This document shows positions 19,141 to 28,660 of a stretch of DNA of 64,000 nt, piece after piece. The translations under genes were made by a program, and so were the position numbers. Position 1 is the stretch's first letter. Every line of letters starts with the position of its first letter. The stretch is from Trichormus_B sp936914905. GTDB lineage: Bacteria > Cyanobacteriota > Cyanobacteriia > Cyanobacteriales > Nostocaceae. The notes beneath the pieces were generated by a model. That model made no database searches and was not told the origin of the DNA. It saw only the letters and a program-made list of their open reading frames with translations. Location of the stretch: NCBI RefSeq assembly GCF_039871975.1, contig NZ_JBDPLL010000001.1, one strand, 5' to 3'.

Positions 19141-19153
19141 GTCAAGAAGACTG

Positions 19154-19420
19154 TTAAGAAACCTCTCCTTTTGCAGTACACAAAGTTTTGGGATTTGGGT
19201 ACTGACCTTTGAGAAAACTTTCTACACAATAAGTATTAATAGTTAATTGGCCCCGAACGGCTCTCATTTTGTTGAGGTCTGAGTTGTTAAGTACTTGCTC
19301 AAGTCGCGCAGTTAAATAAATCTGGTGTTGTACTAGCCTGGTGACCATGGTATAAAACCTATCGATTCCTTGTGCTGAGGCCAAATTTTGACTTAGTACA
19401 AATGGAGACTGATATTCCAT
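19154..19420 (-). CDS. Small hypothetical protein
   Basis: An open frame of 88 residues with ATG at 19420. It is largely alpha-helical by composition (GIDRFYTMVTRLVQHQIYLT, LEQVLNNSDLNKMRAVRGQL) with a Cys-containing C-terminal half. No signal peptide or membrane span is evident and no family is recognised. It sits next to the relic at 18400-19140 and could be its degraded N-terminal neighbour or an independent small gene. Confidence 0.4.
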   Translation of the reverse strand: MEYQSPFVLSQNLASAQGIDRFYTMVTRLVQHQIYLTARLEQVLNNSDLNKMRAVRGQLTINTYCVESFLKGQYPNPKTLCTAKGEVS

Positions 19421-19787
19421 AGCTGAGGTGAAGCTAGGGATGGAAATTAGTCAAAAAAGGAGCAAAAGTCCCAACACGTTTTTTTTATTTCAGAAATGCA
19501 GATCAGAATAGGAGGATGAAAATCTAAAATAGATATTAAATTGGAAGAAAACAAAAACCATCAAGAATTGTCACTTTATTTTACTTTCTGCAAAGTGGGT
19601 AACGGGTGATACTCTCGCCTCTGTTGTAGATTGGAGAAACTAAGTTTAATGGCTTTTAATATTGATGGTTAGGCGTTTATTCTTTTTTCTACTCCTAAAT
19701 TCCTCCACTGCCGAGAGAGGCGCAAGCCATACTCTTAGTTTCAAGGAAAGCGTTGCCAGGTTGTTACCAGTGTTGAAACACGATTAC

Positions 19788-20975
19788 ATGAAAGTTTCCC
19801 AGGATCAGCCGATCTATTCCGAAGCCCCACTCCAGCTGCTGTTGTTTGTCGATGGACGGCCAAAGTCCCGCCAACAGGTACAGCGAATACGCGCTTATTT
19901 AAAAGGATTAGAGGCTGAGTATAGTTTTGAACTTCAAATTATTGATGTTGGGCAACAACCATATTTGGCGGAACATTTTAAATTAATAGCCACGCCTGCT
20001 TTAATCAAAATTCATCCTGAACCCCAGCAAACTCTAGCTGGCAGTAATATTATAGCCGAATTAAAAAACTGGTGGCCTCGATGGCAAACGGCTGTAGATG
20101 CTTTCTTAAAGTTACAGGAAGATTTTCAAGAACGTATAGAAGAGGATGGGCGGGGAACATCTCCTCAGTCTACAATCCGTTCTGTGGCTGTTTCTGCCGA
20201 GTTGATTAGGCTTTCGGATGAAATTTTTCACTTGAAGCAGGAAAAAGAGAAACTTCAAGAACAGCTACAATTTAAAGATCGAGTGATGTCAATGTTAGCA
20301 CATGACCTCCGTAGTCCTTTGACAGCTACGGCTATAGCTATAGAAACTCTACAATCTAACTACAATGTAGAAGTGGGAGAATTTCAGCGCCTCAAACCAG
20401 CGATGACAGCCCATTTATTAAAACAAGCCCGGAATCAAACGCGAATAATTGATCGAATGATAGCTGACTTGTTACAAGTTGGTCGTGGTCATGATACGGA
20501 GTTTCCCATTGTTCCGCAAAAGCTGGAATTAGCCAAACTTAGTTTGGAGGTTTTGGAGGAATTGCGCGATCGCTACATTGCTAAATCACAAAAAATAGAA
20601 ACAGATATTCCTAATGATTTACCCCGTGTATATGCAGATCCAGAACGCATTCGCCAAGTCTTGGTAAATCTTTTAGATAATGCTATTAAATATACACCTT
20701 GTGACGGCATTATCAGTTTGGCTGCACTGCACCGTACTACCCAAAAAGTCCAATTCAGTATTGGTGATACTGGACCTGGTATTCCTCAAGAAAACCGCGA
20801 GCGCATCTTTGAAAATCATTTCCGTCTACAAAGAGATGAAGGAACAGATGGTTACGGAATTGGCTTGGCTTTATGTCAACGCATTGTCAGAGCGCACTAT
20901 GGTCAAATTTGGGTAGACTCCGCACCTCACGGTGGAGCATGCTTTCATTTTACTTTACCAGTTTATCCATCTTAA
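19788..20975 (+). CDS. sasA: Circadian output sensor histidine kinase SasA
   Basis: A 395-residue cytosolic kinase that reads the KaiC clock state and phosphorylates RpaA. The ATG at 19788 (MKVSQDQPIYSEAPLQLLLF) gives the usual N-terminus; the open frame extends 42 codons further upstream, but that part is not family-like. Residues about 15-105 form the KaiB-like thioredoxin-fold domain (LLFVDGRPKSRQQVQRIRAY, DVGQQPYLAEHFKL, IATPALIKIHPEP). Then come a coiled coil, the H-box MLAHDLRSPLTA (His near 172), N-box VNLLDNAIKYTP, and G boxes GDTGPGIP and GYGIGLALC. No kai or rpaA genes lie in the window. Intact. Confidence 0.93.
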   Translation: MKVSQDQPIYSEAPLQLLLFVDGRPKSRQQVQRIRAYLKGLEAEYSFELQIIDVGQQPYLAEHFKLIATPALIKIHPEPQQTLAGSNIIAELKNWWPRWQTAVDAFLKLQEDFQERIEEDGRGTSPQSTIRSVAVSAELIRLSDEIFHLKQEKEKLQEQLQFKDRVMSMLAHDLRSPLTATAIAIETLQSNYNVEVGEFQRLKPAMTAHLLKQARNQTRIIDRMIADLLQVGRGHDTEFPIVPQKLELAKLSLEVLEELRDRYIAKSQKIETDIPNDLPRVYADPERIRQVLVNLLDNAIKYTPCDGIISLAALHRTTQKVQFSIGDTGPGIPQENRERIFENHFRLQRDEGTDGYGIGLALCQRIVRAHYGQIWVDSAPHGGACFHFTLPVYPS

Positions 20976-21069
20976 TTAGGTTAGTTGTCAGTTCTGATTA
21001 TTCCCCTGATTCTTGATTTCTGACTTCCTGCACACACATTTAATTACCCTTTAATAAATACATTTGAAA

Positions 21070-21330
21070 ATGCCAAATCCATTAATGTACCAACAGGATC
21101 ACTTTGTTGTTCTAGAAACAAACAAACCAGAACAATTTTTGACAGTATCAGAGTTATTAGAAAAATTGGAAAATGTTTTACAGCAACTGCCATTTGATGA
21201 CTTGCCTCCTGATCTGCAGAAATTTAAATTAGTATCAGAACAAGCAGAATATTTAATTGATAGAAGTTGTGACTTAGATGTTGGACCTGGTAAATATCTA
21301 CAGTGGTATGCAGTGCGGTTAGAAAAATAA
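21070..21330 (+). CDS. CRR7-like small protein
   Basis: An 86-residue acidic protein beginning MPNPLMYQQDHFVVLE at ATG 21070 (a TTG lies two codons upstream). The pattern, with DLPPDLQKFKLVSEQAEYLI and the C-terminal LDVGPGKYLQWYAVRLEK, matches the chlororespiratory reduction 7 family. In plants that family is needed for assembly of the NDH-1 complex of cyclic electron flow. The assignment is from remembered family sequence. It follows sasA by 94 nt and precedes a block of heptamer repeats. Confidence 0.75.
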   Translation: MPNPLMYQQDHFVVLETNKPEQFLTVSELLEKLENVLQQLPFDDLPPDLQKFKLVSEQAEYLIDRSCDLDVGPGKYLQWYAVRLEK

Positions 21331-21334
21331 AGAA

Positions 21335-21430
21335 TGGGGTAATCGGTAATCGGTAATGGGTAATGGGTAATGCTTTTTCTCTTCTCCGATTACCAATTAC
21401 CCATTACCAATCATCAATCATCAATCACCA
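21335..21430. repeat. Heptamer repeats, partly self-complementary
   Basis: GGTAATC/GGTAATG units (about 21339-21370) are followed, after a T-rich spacer, by the complementary series attaccaattacccattacc and atcatcaatcatcaatcacc. The two halves can fold into a long imperfect hairpin between the convergent CRR7-like and DUF2854 genes, where it may act as a bidirectional terminator. Confidence 0.7.
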
Positions 21431-21437
21431 GGAATTC

Positions 21438-21983
21438 CTATTGAGTTTTAATTAACTCCAGTTCAATTCTATTTTCAGCGGGCTGTGTAATTTTCACTTC
21501 AATATTAGGAGCAAAATATTTAGTCATTGTCTCATGTTTTTGCTGCCAAATATCTATGGGAATTAGAGGGGAATCAAATTCTAAAATTAAGGAGTAAGCA
21601 CCATTAACTTCTGTTTCTCTTAACCCAGTTACTATGGGTCTTTTTTCATCGCTAGGACTCAAACCCAAATAAGTAAGGGCCCGATCTAAATGTGCTTTTT
21701 GCCCATAGCAAAAGCGTGTAATGTCCCTACGAACTTTGTTTTGAGTTACAGTCGCTTGCTGTTTTCTAAGATCTAATATTGATCGTGTACTCGTTTGACT
21801 AAAGGGTATAGGCTTGAGTTCATTGGCTTTGAGTGCTAAACCTCCCAAGAAAAGAGGAAAACCATAGAAAAATCCCACGAGATTGAGAGTAGCGTTATCC
21901 ACACCATAAGCAATAAAGCCGACTATGATTAATATGCCACCGACAGTTAAACCAAGTCTTCCTAAAGAAATTTTGCCTAGCAT
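21438..21983 (-). CDS. DUF2854 membrane protein
   Basis: A 181-residue protein with two N-terminal membrane spans (LGLTVGGILIIVGFIAYGVD and LNLVGFFYGFPLFLGGLALK) and a soluble C-terminal domain with RRDITRFCYGQKAHLDRALT. This matches DUF2854, conserved in cyanobacteria and plant thylakoids with no settled function. The frame is intact and convergent with the CRR7-like gene. Confidence 0.8.
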   Translation of the reverse strand: MLGKISLGRLGLTVGGILIIVGFIAYGVDNATLNLVGFFYGFPLFLGGLALKANELKPIPFSQTSTRSILDLRKQQATVTQNKVRRDITRFCYGQKAHLDRALTYLGLSPSDEKRPIVTGLRETEVNGAYSLILEFDSPLIPIDIWQQKHETMTKYFAPNIEVKITQPAENRIELELIKTQ

Positions 21984-22113
21984 GATCTGAGGTAAGTATA
22001 ATCTATTAACATCTTAGTTTTATTATCAATGGCTTACGCCAAGATTCGCTATCAGCCTCAGCCTATTTTGCGTTAACTTTAATTGAAGATAGTTAAAGAT
22101 TGGGAATACAACA

Positions 22114-22296
22114 ATGGAACTGCAAACTATAAAAGAAAGGATTTCATTAGTACAAAGCAAGCGTGACTATTTGCTGAGTCTACTGGAACAACCAAACCTG
22201 GGAACGTTGAGAGTTGATGTCAATCAAGCTTTGGAAGAATTAGATGATTTAATTGATGAATTCAAATGTACAATTCCCCAGGCAGATAGTAATTAA
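22114..22296 (+). CDS. Small conserved helical protein
   Basis: A 60-residue protein beginning MELQTIKERISLVQSKRDYL at ATG 22114 and continuing LEQPNLGTLRVDVNQALEEL then DDLIDEF. It is acidic and probably a helical hairpin with coiled-coil character. It looks like a protein conserved among filamentous cyanobacteria, but I cannot name a family. It is followed 11 nt after its stop by the 30-bp perfect hairpin. Confidence 0.6.
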   Translation: MELQTIKERISLVQSKRDYLLSLLEQPNLGTLRVDVNQALEELDDLIDEFKCTIPQADSN

Positions 22297-22307
22297 GCCG
22301 TTCAAAC

Positions 22308-22369
22308 TATGAAACCAAAACCGTCGGTAGACAGTAAAATTACTGTCTACCGACGGTTTTGGTTTCATA
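22308..22369. repeat. 30-bp perfect inverted repeat (very stable hairpin)
   Basis: The arms at 22308-22337 and 22340-22369 are exact reverse complements separated only by AA. The core is CCGTCGGTAGACAGTAA. It lies directly behind the 60-aa gene and has no T tract, so it is not a standard intrinsic terminator. It could cap the mRNA 3' end or be the remains of a palindromic mobile element. Confidence 0.9.
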
Positions 22370-22507
22370 TAAATTTCTTTTAACCCAGAATATAGATGTA
22401 GCTGGGTGATTCAAGTCAATAAAAATATACACTACTGATTCAGTAATTAGCACTAAAACTCAATCTAAAATCTAAAATCCTGTCAAAAATTCAAAGTGGA
22501 GAACTTC

Positions 22508-22924
22508 TCATCCTACAGATGAATTTTTGGCAGCACGCTGGCCTAATTGTCTAACTAAAGCAATAAGTTCATTTGTGGGAACATCTTTTTTGCAAACATC
22601 ATCAAAATTATGCGTTGCTTTGGTCTGCTGTAAATAATGATCCTCTATTGAAGAATAGGCTAATATCTGAGTATTGGGAGATATAGATTTAATATAACCT
22701 GATGCAGACCAACCATCCATAACTGGCATATGTAAATCTAAAACGATGACATCAGGCTGGGAACTTTTGACCATTTCTATGGCTTCTTGACCATTACTAG
22801 CTAAACCTACAACTTGGATATTTTCTTGGCAAGAAAAGGCTAGTTGTAAGCTTAAGCGAGTTAGCTCATGATCATCAACTAATAGAACGCGTAAGGAAGA
22901 AGACTCACAGGACAACATTAACAT
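22508..22924 (-). CDS. Receiver-only (CheY-like) response regulator
   Basis: A 138-residue protein consisting of one REC domain with no output domain. Acidic pocket VDDHE at residues 16-20, phosphoacceptor Asp63 in VIVLDLHMPVMDGW, switch Ser91 in ILAYSS, and Lys112 in VCKKDV are all present. It would relay phosphate or regulate a partner by binding. No kinase is adjacent; the nearest histidine kinase relic is 3.8 kb away and belongs to another type. Intact. Confidence 0.88.
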   Translation of the reverse strand: MLMLSCESSSLRVLLVDDHELTRLSLQLAFSCQENIQVVGLASNGQEAIEMVKSSQPDVIVLDLHMPVMDGWSASGYIKSISPNTQILAYSSIEDHYLQQTKATHNFDDVCKKDVPTNELIALVRQLGQRAAKNSSVG

Positions 22925-23108
22925 TCCCAGCTACAAAATACTACATATAAGAGCTTTCATAGTGTATGGGAAGAAGTGCTAGTTTTGACTCTACCTTGAG
23001 GGGGAATAATAGCATTTCTATTATGAAGTAATGATGAAGTCATGATTCAGGTCGGACCAAAAAATAACTTTTTATAAAAAAATATAAGTTGATACCCTCT
23101 CTAACGTG

Positions 23109-23238
23109 TAAGTAGGTGGGCGGGAAAATTTATAACTATGTCATGGGGAATGTAGCAAAGCGGAATCAATTAATCCCAAGGGTTTCAAGTAATTTATATT
23201 TTATTACATAGTTATGTTTATTTGTGTCTATCTACTTA
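23109..23238. repeat. MITE-like element, copy 1 (130 bp)
   Basis: It begins TAAGTAGGTGGGCGGG and ends in the complement of TAAGTAGATAGACAC. The first 35 nt and the complement of the last 35 nt match imperfectly, both running on to ATAACTATGT. Copy 3 at 33183-33307 is nearly the same, and 28129-28277 shares the ends. Small, non-coding and with terminal inverted repeats, it fits a MITE. Confidence 0.8.
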
Positions 23239-23264
23239 GTGAAATTTTTCATACTTCTTAAAAT

Positions 23265-25430
23265 TTAAGTCATGTTTGTAGAACAAAATGCCATAGACAT
23301 GAAAGTTTTTTGGGAATTGGCTTCTGGACAATTATCACAGGGTCGTCTTTGAATATAACTGCCATCAGATTGTAGTTCCCAGGCTTGACGGTTATCAGCT
23401 AACATAATTCCTAGAATTTCTTGTAAATCTTTAGCAATATCTTGGTCTTTGATAGGAGTGGTAACTTCCACTCGACGATCTAGATTACGACCCATCCAGT
23501 CAGCACTGCCAATATATATTTCTTCTTGACTATTGTTGTAGAAGTAAAAAATGCGGGAATGTTCTAAAAATCGGCCAATAATGCTGATAACACGAATATT
23601 TTCACTGATGTCTTTGAGTCCAGGACGTAAGCAGCATATACCCCTGATAATGAGGTCAATCTGCACACCAGTACGGGAGGCATCATATAGGGCAGTGATA
23701 ATTTCGGGATCAACTAGGGCGTTCATTTTAGCAACGATACGGCCGGAAAATCCGTTTTTGACATTTTCGATTTCTCGCTTGATTAATCCCAGAAAGCGAT
23801 CACGCATATTCACAGGTGCAACTAATATTTCTCGATAAGATTTTTGTAGAGAGTATCCGGTTAAGAAGTTAAAGACATCTGTTAAATCTGCACCTAATTC
23901 TTCACGACAACTAAATAAACCTAAATCTGTATATAACTGTGCGGTTTTCGGGTTATAGTTTCCAGTCCCAATATGCACATAACGGCTTATCCGGTCTTTT
24001 TCTCGTCGCACTACTAATACAACTTTACTATGGGTTTTGAGTCCGACTAAACCATAAACAACATGAACACCAACTTTTTCTAAACGTCGGGCCCAATAAA
24101 TATTATTTTCCTCATCAAATCGGGCTTTTAATTCTACTAAAACAGACACTTGTTTACCATTTTCAGCCGCAGCAATTAAAGCATTAACTATGGGTGAATC
24201 ACCAGAAGTCCGGTAGAGAGTCATTTTAATAGCTAATACATTTGGATCCCAAGCTGCATGAGTAATAAACCGTTCGACTGTGCCAGAAAATGATTGATAA
24301 GGATGATGTACTAACAGGTCTTTTTCTAGAATAATAGAAAAGAAGTCTTTCCCTTCTTCTACTTCCAATAAATCAGGATCTATGTTTGGCTCTTTGAGAC
24401 GTTGTAAACGGTAAGGAATAACAGATTGACGTGGTAGTTCTTTGAGTGCTGATAATGGTAAAGCCATAAAATACATCAAGTCTCGCAGTCCTAATAAACC
24501 ATCGACTTGATAAATATCGTTGTCAGTTAATTCCAAATCTTGCAACAACCGACAACGTAATACTTCTGGTGTTTGGGATTTAATTTCTAACCTGACGGGA
24601 GTCCCACCTATGCGACGTTTGCGGAGTTCTTGTTCAATGGCTAATAACAAATCATCAGCTTCGTCTTCTTCCAGTTCTAGATCAGCATCACGAGTAATGC
24701 GAAAGGGGTGACATTCTTGTATATTCATCCCTGGAAATAGGTACTCTAGATTGTGTGCGATAGCTTGTTCCAAAGGAACACCTGTCCAATACACGGGTTT
24801 ACTGTTGTGTTGAAGTCCTAATTCCGACGGTAACGGTAAAAATCGTGGTAAAACACTGGGAACTTTGACTCTGGCAAAGAATTCTTCTTGCGTCTCTGGA
24901 TTCTTTACCATAACAGCCAAATTCAAACTGAGATTAGAAATATAAGGAAAAGGATGACTGGGATCAACAGCAAGAGGAGTCAGAACCGGAAAGATTTGTT
25001 CTTTAAAATAATGATCCAGATAACTGCGTTGTTTTGAATTCAGTTCTATGTAATCTAAAATGTAAATTCCCTGATTAACCAATAATGGCTGTAAAACTTG
25101 CTCAAACTGTTCGTTATGTTTTGTAACTACCGGATTCAGGTAGGACCGAATATCATCTAATTGTTGTTGTGGTGTCCGACCGTCGGGAGTTAAGAGATTT
25201 ACTTTTGCTTCTACCTGTTGCTTTAAGGCTGCGACCCGCACCATAAAGAACTCATCCAAGTTAGAACTGAAAATAGCTAAAAATTTGAGGCGTTCTAGTA
25301 GGGGAGTTCTTTCATCACAAGCCTCATGCAATACTCTACTATTAAACTGTAACCAGCTTAACTCTCGGTTAATATAGTATTGTGCATCACTTAAATTAAT
25401 GGCAGGGTTGGTCTTTTTGGATTTTGGCAT
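23265..25430 (-). CDS. ppk1: Polyphosphate kinase 1
   Basis: A 721-residue enzyme making polyphosphate from ATP. The N-terminal domain starts INRELSWLQFNSRVLHEA and SSNLDEFFMVRVAALKQQV. Catalytic-domain motifs include KMTLYRTSGDSPIVNALIAA and the autophosphorylated His in VGLKTHSKVVLVVRREKD. The second conserved His lies in LEHSRIFYFYNNSQEEIYIG, followed by SADWMGRNLDRRVEV. Length is typical. A MITE-like copy sits 27 nt behind its stop. Intact. Confidence 0.96.
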   Translation of the reverse strand: MPKSKKTNPAINLSDAQYYINRELSWLQFNSRVLHEACDERTPLLERLKFLAIFSSNLDEFFMVRVAALKQQVEAKVNLLTPDGRTPQQQLDDIRSYLNPVVTKHNEQFEQVLQPLLVNQGIYILDYIELNSKQRSYLDHYFKEQIFPVLTPLAVDPSHPFPYISNLSLNLAVMVKNPETQEEFFARVKVPSVLPRFLPLPSELGLQHNSKPVYWTGVPLEQAIAHNLEYLFPGMNIQECHPFRITRDADLELEEDEADDLLLAIEQELRKRRIGGTPVRLEIKSQTPEVLRCRLLQDLELTDNDIYQVDGLLGLRDLMYFMALPLSALKELPRQSVIPYRLQRLKEPNIDPDLLEVEEGKDFFSIILEKDLLVHHPYQSFSGTVERFITHAAWDPNVLAIKMTLYRTSGDSPIVNALIAAAENGKQVSVLVELKARFDEENNIYWARRLEKVGVHVVYGLVGLKTHSKVVLVVRREKDRISRYVHIGTGNYNPKTAQLYTDLGLFSCREELGADLTDVFNFLTGYSLQKSYREILVAPVNMRDRFLGLIKREIENVKNGFSGRIVAKMNALVDPEIITALYDASRTGVQIDLIIRGICCLRPGLKDISENIRVISIIGRFLEHSRIFYFYNNSQEEIYIGSADWMGRNLDRRVEVTTPIKDQDIAKDLQEILGIMLADNRQAWELQSDGSYIQRRPCDNCPEANSQKTFMSMAFCSTNMT

Positions 25431-25650
25431 GATTACTTTAGAGACTCGTAGATATCGCGCAGTAAACTGGAGAAGATGTAGTAAACTTGTCCGGAAAACT
25501 AACCTGGTGTCAAAGAAATATTAGACGGTCAGAATTCCCTTCTAGCAAAAGGAAAAATCTACTTAATTATATTCTTGAATATCCACATCGTAGAAAAAAA
25601 TACTGAGAATAACTAACCATCAGTTTCAAGACTTGTTAGTCTAAGCTAAA

Positions 25651-26449
25651 ATGCAGCATAAAAAACCTCAGGCTGAGATAGAAAGTAAGAAGATACGTAT
25701 AAATAAGAAAGGAGGAGGGGGAAAACTGAAACTAGAGATAAAAGAAGACCTATGTCTATCCTTGTTCTATTTGGGGAAAATGCCGACATTCAAGGTTTCA
25801 GGTTTGCACTTGGGTATATCTAAAACGGAAGCAAAGGACACATTTAATTACTAGCTAGAGATATTAGGAGATGTTTTACCTGTTAATCTCCTTGAATAGG
25901 TAGAAAAACATGATACCGATTATGCGATTGAGATAGAACTATTGACGGAGTTTCACTTAATAGTAGACAGCATAGAACAGTCACAAGCAAGGCCTTCAGA
26001 TAATCAGGAGCAAAAAAGTATTTTTGAGGTAAGAAGCAGGAGCACACATTTACAAATCAGGTTGTCATCTTACCAGAAGGAAAAGATATTATCGATGTAT
26101 AAGTAGGACAAAAAGGACCAACAAGTGATATTAGCTTATTTCAAGAGCAACAAGAAAAGTTCGATAACAACTAAATATTTGAAGAAGATAGAGCATCTCA
26201 AGGAGGAAAGAATATTAGCACACCTTATCAGAAACCACGTAAAGGAGAATTAACCTCAGAACAAAAGGCAGAAAATAAAGAGTTTTCCAGCATGGGTATT
26301 TTTTTGAACGCGTCATTAGACCTGTAAAAATATTCCAGGTAGCTTAACAAAGATGTCCCCTGAATTCCCGAATTTACGAACAAGTAATTCTTAGGATTTG
26401 TGGTTTAGTCACATTGAGAATTCGTTCATTAGTTTTGCCAATGTCATAA
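25651..26449 (+). mobile_element. IS5-type transposase remnant
   Basis: A plus-strand frame starts around MQHKKPQAEIESKKIRINKK with an HTH-like segment (FKVSGLHLGISKTEAKDTFN), followed after stops by LEILGDVLPVNLLE and LLTEFHLIVDSIEQSQARPS. In other frames come VVILPEGKDIIDV, GQKGPTSDISLFQEQQEKFD and KPRKGELTSEQKAENKEF. It ends SRIYEQVILRICGLVTLRIR before TAA 26447. The order matches IS5-group transposases with a DDE_Tnp_4-like core. Multiple stops and frameshifts make it dead. Terminal repeats were not found by eye. Confidence 0.7.
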
Positions 26450-26685
26450 ATGTTATGGATATGAGGTGTTATGGATATGAGGTCAGTTATGAATTAGTCA
26501 TCAACATCTTCATGGATAGTTCCTATCAGTTACTATTCCCAACCCTGATTCTTTCCTTGGCTCTTTCCTAATCTTAACACTATGGAAAGCCAGACACAGA
26601 GTCCTTTGTAGATTTTCCGCCATCTCTAGTCTAGTTCATATAGTGAGTTTTGGTTAAGAGATATTTAAGAAACAATACGGAAATA

Positions 26686-28050
26686 ATGTTCCAAGCTACT
26701 CGTCGTCGTCTTGCTTTTTGGTACACTGCTGTTACTGCTATTCTACTATTCTTATTTGCTACTGGGGTTTATTTATATGTTTCCAATACGCTAATTGAAC
26801 GAGTAGATGATACATTAAAGCATGTAGTGGAAGTAGTAGAGCATTCATTGGTAATTGAACCTGTTAACTTCCAATCTGATAAACTCCGCGTGAATGTAGA
26901 AGCGAGTTTTCGTAATAATTCTGATACAGCAGAAGACGATCACATTGACCTAGAATGGTTTAGCCCGACTGGTGAATTATAGTGGTCAACTTTTTTCGAA
27001 CCTATAAATATTCCTCTTCATGGAAATACAGGTAAAACTGTTCGTGTCGTGAGAATGGGGGTATGGGGAGACTCAGAACTCCTACTGCGACAAGTTACTC
27101 ATCGGGTAGAAATGGGAAGACAGGTTTTAGGATATCTGCGCGTGAGTCATCCTTGGTTTGAAGTCACCAAGCCCAGTCGTCAGTTGATTTTTGATTTGGC
27201 TTTAGGAATTTGGTTAATGGTCTTGTCAGTAGCTGCGAGTGGTTGGTTTCTGTCTGGGAAAGCTATGGAACCAGTGAGGGAGTCTTAGCAACGTCTCAAG
27301 TAATTTACAGCTGATGCTTCCCATGAACTGAGAAGTCCCATTGCTTTGATTCAAACTAATATCCAAGTTGGACTGGCTGATTTAGACTTAGAAACCAGCA
27401 GTATTTCTCATTATAAGCAACAATTAAAATTAGTAGAACGATTAACCAAGCGTTTGGGTAGATTGGTAAATGACTTATTATTTTTAGCACGACAAGATAG
27501 TGGAATTAGCGAAGAAGTTTTTTCAACTTGTCCCCTTGATGCTTTGCTGATGGAAGTTGTGGAAGAACAACAACTGGTAGCTAAAGAAAAAGAAATTACC
27601 TTAACTCTCAATTTAGTTGATCCTTCCTTAGAAATTGACCCAGAATTACAAGACCATTGGTTTACTTTGATGGGAAACTGGGACCAATTGGTGCGGTTAT
27701 GTACAAATTTGATTGGTAATGCTCTGCAATATACACCAACTCAGGGAGAAGTGCAGGTTGAGTTAGCACGGCTTTCTAGTGTACGTTATGGTGTGGCTTG
27801 TTTGCAAATTAAAATCACTGATATGGGAGTTGGTATTCTTCCAGAATCATTACCACGATTGTTTGATAGATTTTATGGTGTAGATCCAGCGCGAACTCAT
27901 CAAATTCGCGAAACTACAACTGGTTCAGGATTAGGACTGGCCATCGCACAAGCAATTGTTGAACATTATCAAGGATAAATTCAAGTAGAAAGCATTTTTG
28001 GTAAAGGAACTACTTTTACCGTTAAATTACCCATCACTCTTGAGTATTAA
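26686..28050 (+). pseudogene. Two-component sensor histidine kinase, killed by nonsense codons only
   Basis: One continuous frame of 455 codons from ATG 26686 to TAA 28048-28050 contains four internal stops (TAG at 26980, TAG at about 27286, TAA at about 27301, TAA at about 27976) and no frameshift. The parts are a membrane span (YTAVTAILLFLFATGVYLYV), a periplasmic domain, a second span (LALGIWLMVLSVAASGWFLS), the H-box ADASHELRSPIALIQTN, N-box LCTNLIGNALQYTP, G boxes MGVGILPES and GSGLGLAIAQAIVEHYQG, and the end TFTVKLPI. This is the RppB/NrsS-like type. No response regulator is adjacent. Confidence 0.9.
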
Positions 28051-28128
28051 ATTAATAGTGAAACATTTCTTCAACATTTGTTTCCTGTGGTAGAGGAAGA
28101 TAAATATATTGACTTATTAGTGTAGATA

Positions 28129-28277
28129 TAAGTAGGTGGGTGTTAGAAATTGTCGTTATGACAAGGCAAGAAGCAAAAGGCAATAGGGAAGAGCCTTTGG
28201 TCAACTTTATTTTTCGTTACATACTACTCCCCGACAAGCCGCTGCGCGTCTACAGTCTTTTTGTGCCTTCCTACTTA
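28129..28277. repeat. MITE-like element, copy 2 (149 bp)
   Basis: It starts TAAGTAGGTGGGTGTTAG and ends in the complement of TAAGTAGGAAGGCAC, so the outer 12 nt are inverted repeats. The interior differs from copies 1 and 3. It contains cgacaagccgctgcgcgtctac, a motif common in Nostoc intergenic repeats. It abuts the truncated gene at 28303-28590. Confidence 0.65.
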
Positions 28278-28302
28278 CTTAAACATAATAAATTACAACT
28301 TG

Positions 28303-28590
28303 TTATCTACCGAGGCGTAGTAATCTATCAGCCTCTTCTCTGACTGCTCTAAAATTTAATAGTTTGCCAATAGGATGATTGAAGGGACTATAGATTTGCT
28401 TGGTAATATCAATAGTATTAGCCGTAGTAGGTATGGAAAAAGCAGTAAATAATAGCGTATAAATAGTTCCCTGAGTAAATTTACGAGCTTGCTGTAAGAT
28501 CAGGGAATAATGTAAACTGAAAATAGTAGAGTTCGATACAAACTGTAGTCGTTTCATAACTAAATTAAGCGTGAAATTCCGGCTCTTCAA
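28303..28590 (-). pseudogene. N-terminal stub of a TPR/CHAT-type secreted protein
   Basis: The 95-residue frame has a signal-peptide-like start (IYTLLFTAFSIPTTANTID) and ends REEADRLLRLGR before TAG. In larger cyanobacterial proteins of the TPR/CHAT type, a REEADRLL-RLG segment opens the tetratricopeptide array. Here nothing TPR-like follows; the MITE-like copy at 28129-28277 begins instead. The likely history is truncation by that insertion or by deletion next to it. Confidence 0.5.
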
Positions 28591-28660
28591 AAAGGTGTAA
28601 GCAAAAGTTTAAATTTTTAGGTACAAAATAGCTAATCTTATATTGATGCCTCAGTAAAGG

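Noticed and set aside
13500..19150. Possible prophage in the relic-rich stretch
   Set aside because: No integrase, capsid, portal, terminase or lysis gene could be recognised; the fragments match cellular-type proteins.
21335..21430. Possible CRISPR array in the heptamer repeats
   Set aside because: Units are 7 nt without unique spacers and are typical Nostoc short tandem repeats; no cas genes are present.
26686..28050. Idea that TAG/TAA are recoded as sense codons in this genome
   Set aside because: All intact housekeeping genes end normally and contain no internal TAG/TAA, and relics also show TGA and frameshifts, so simple gene decay explains the stops.
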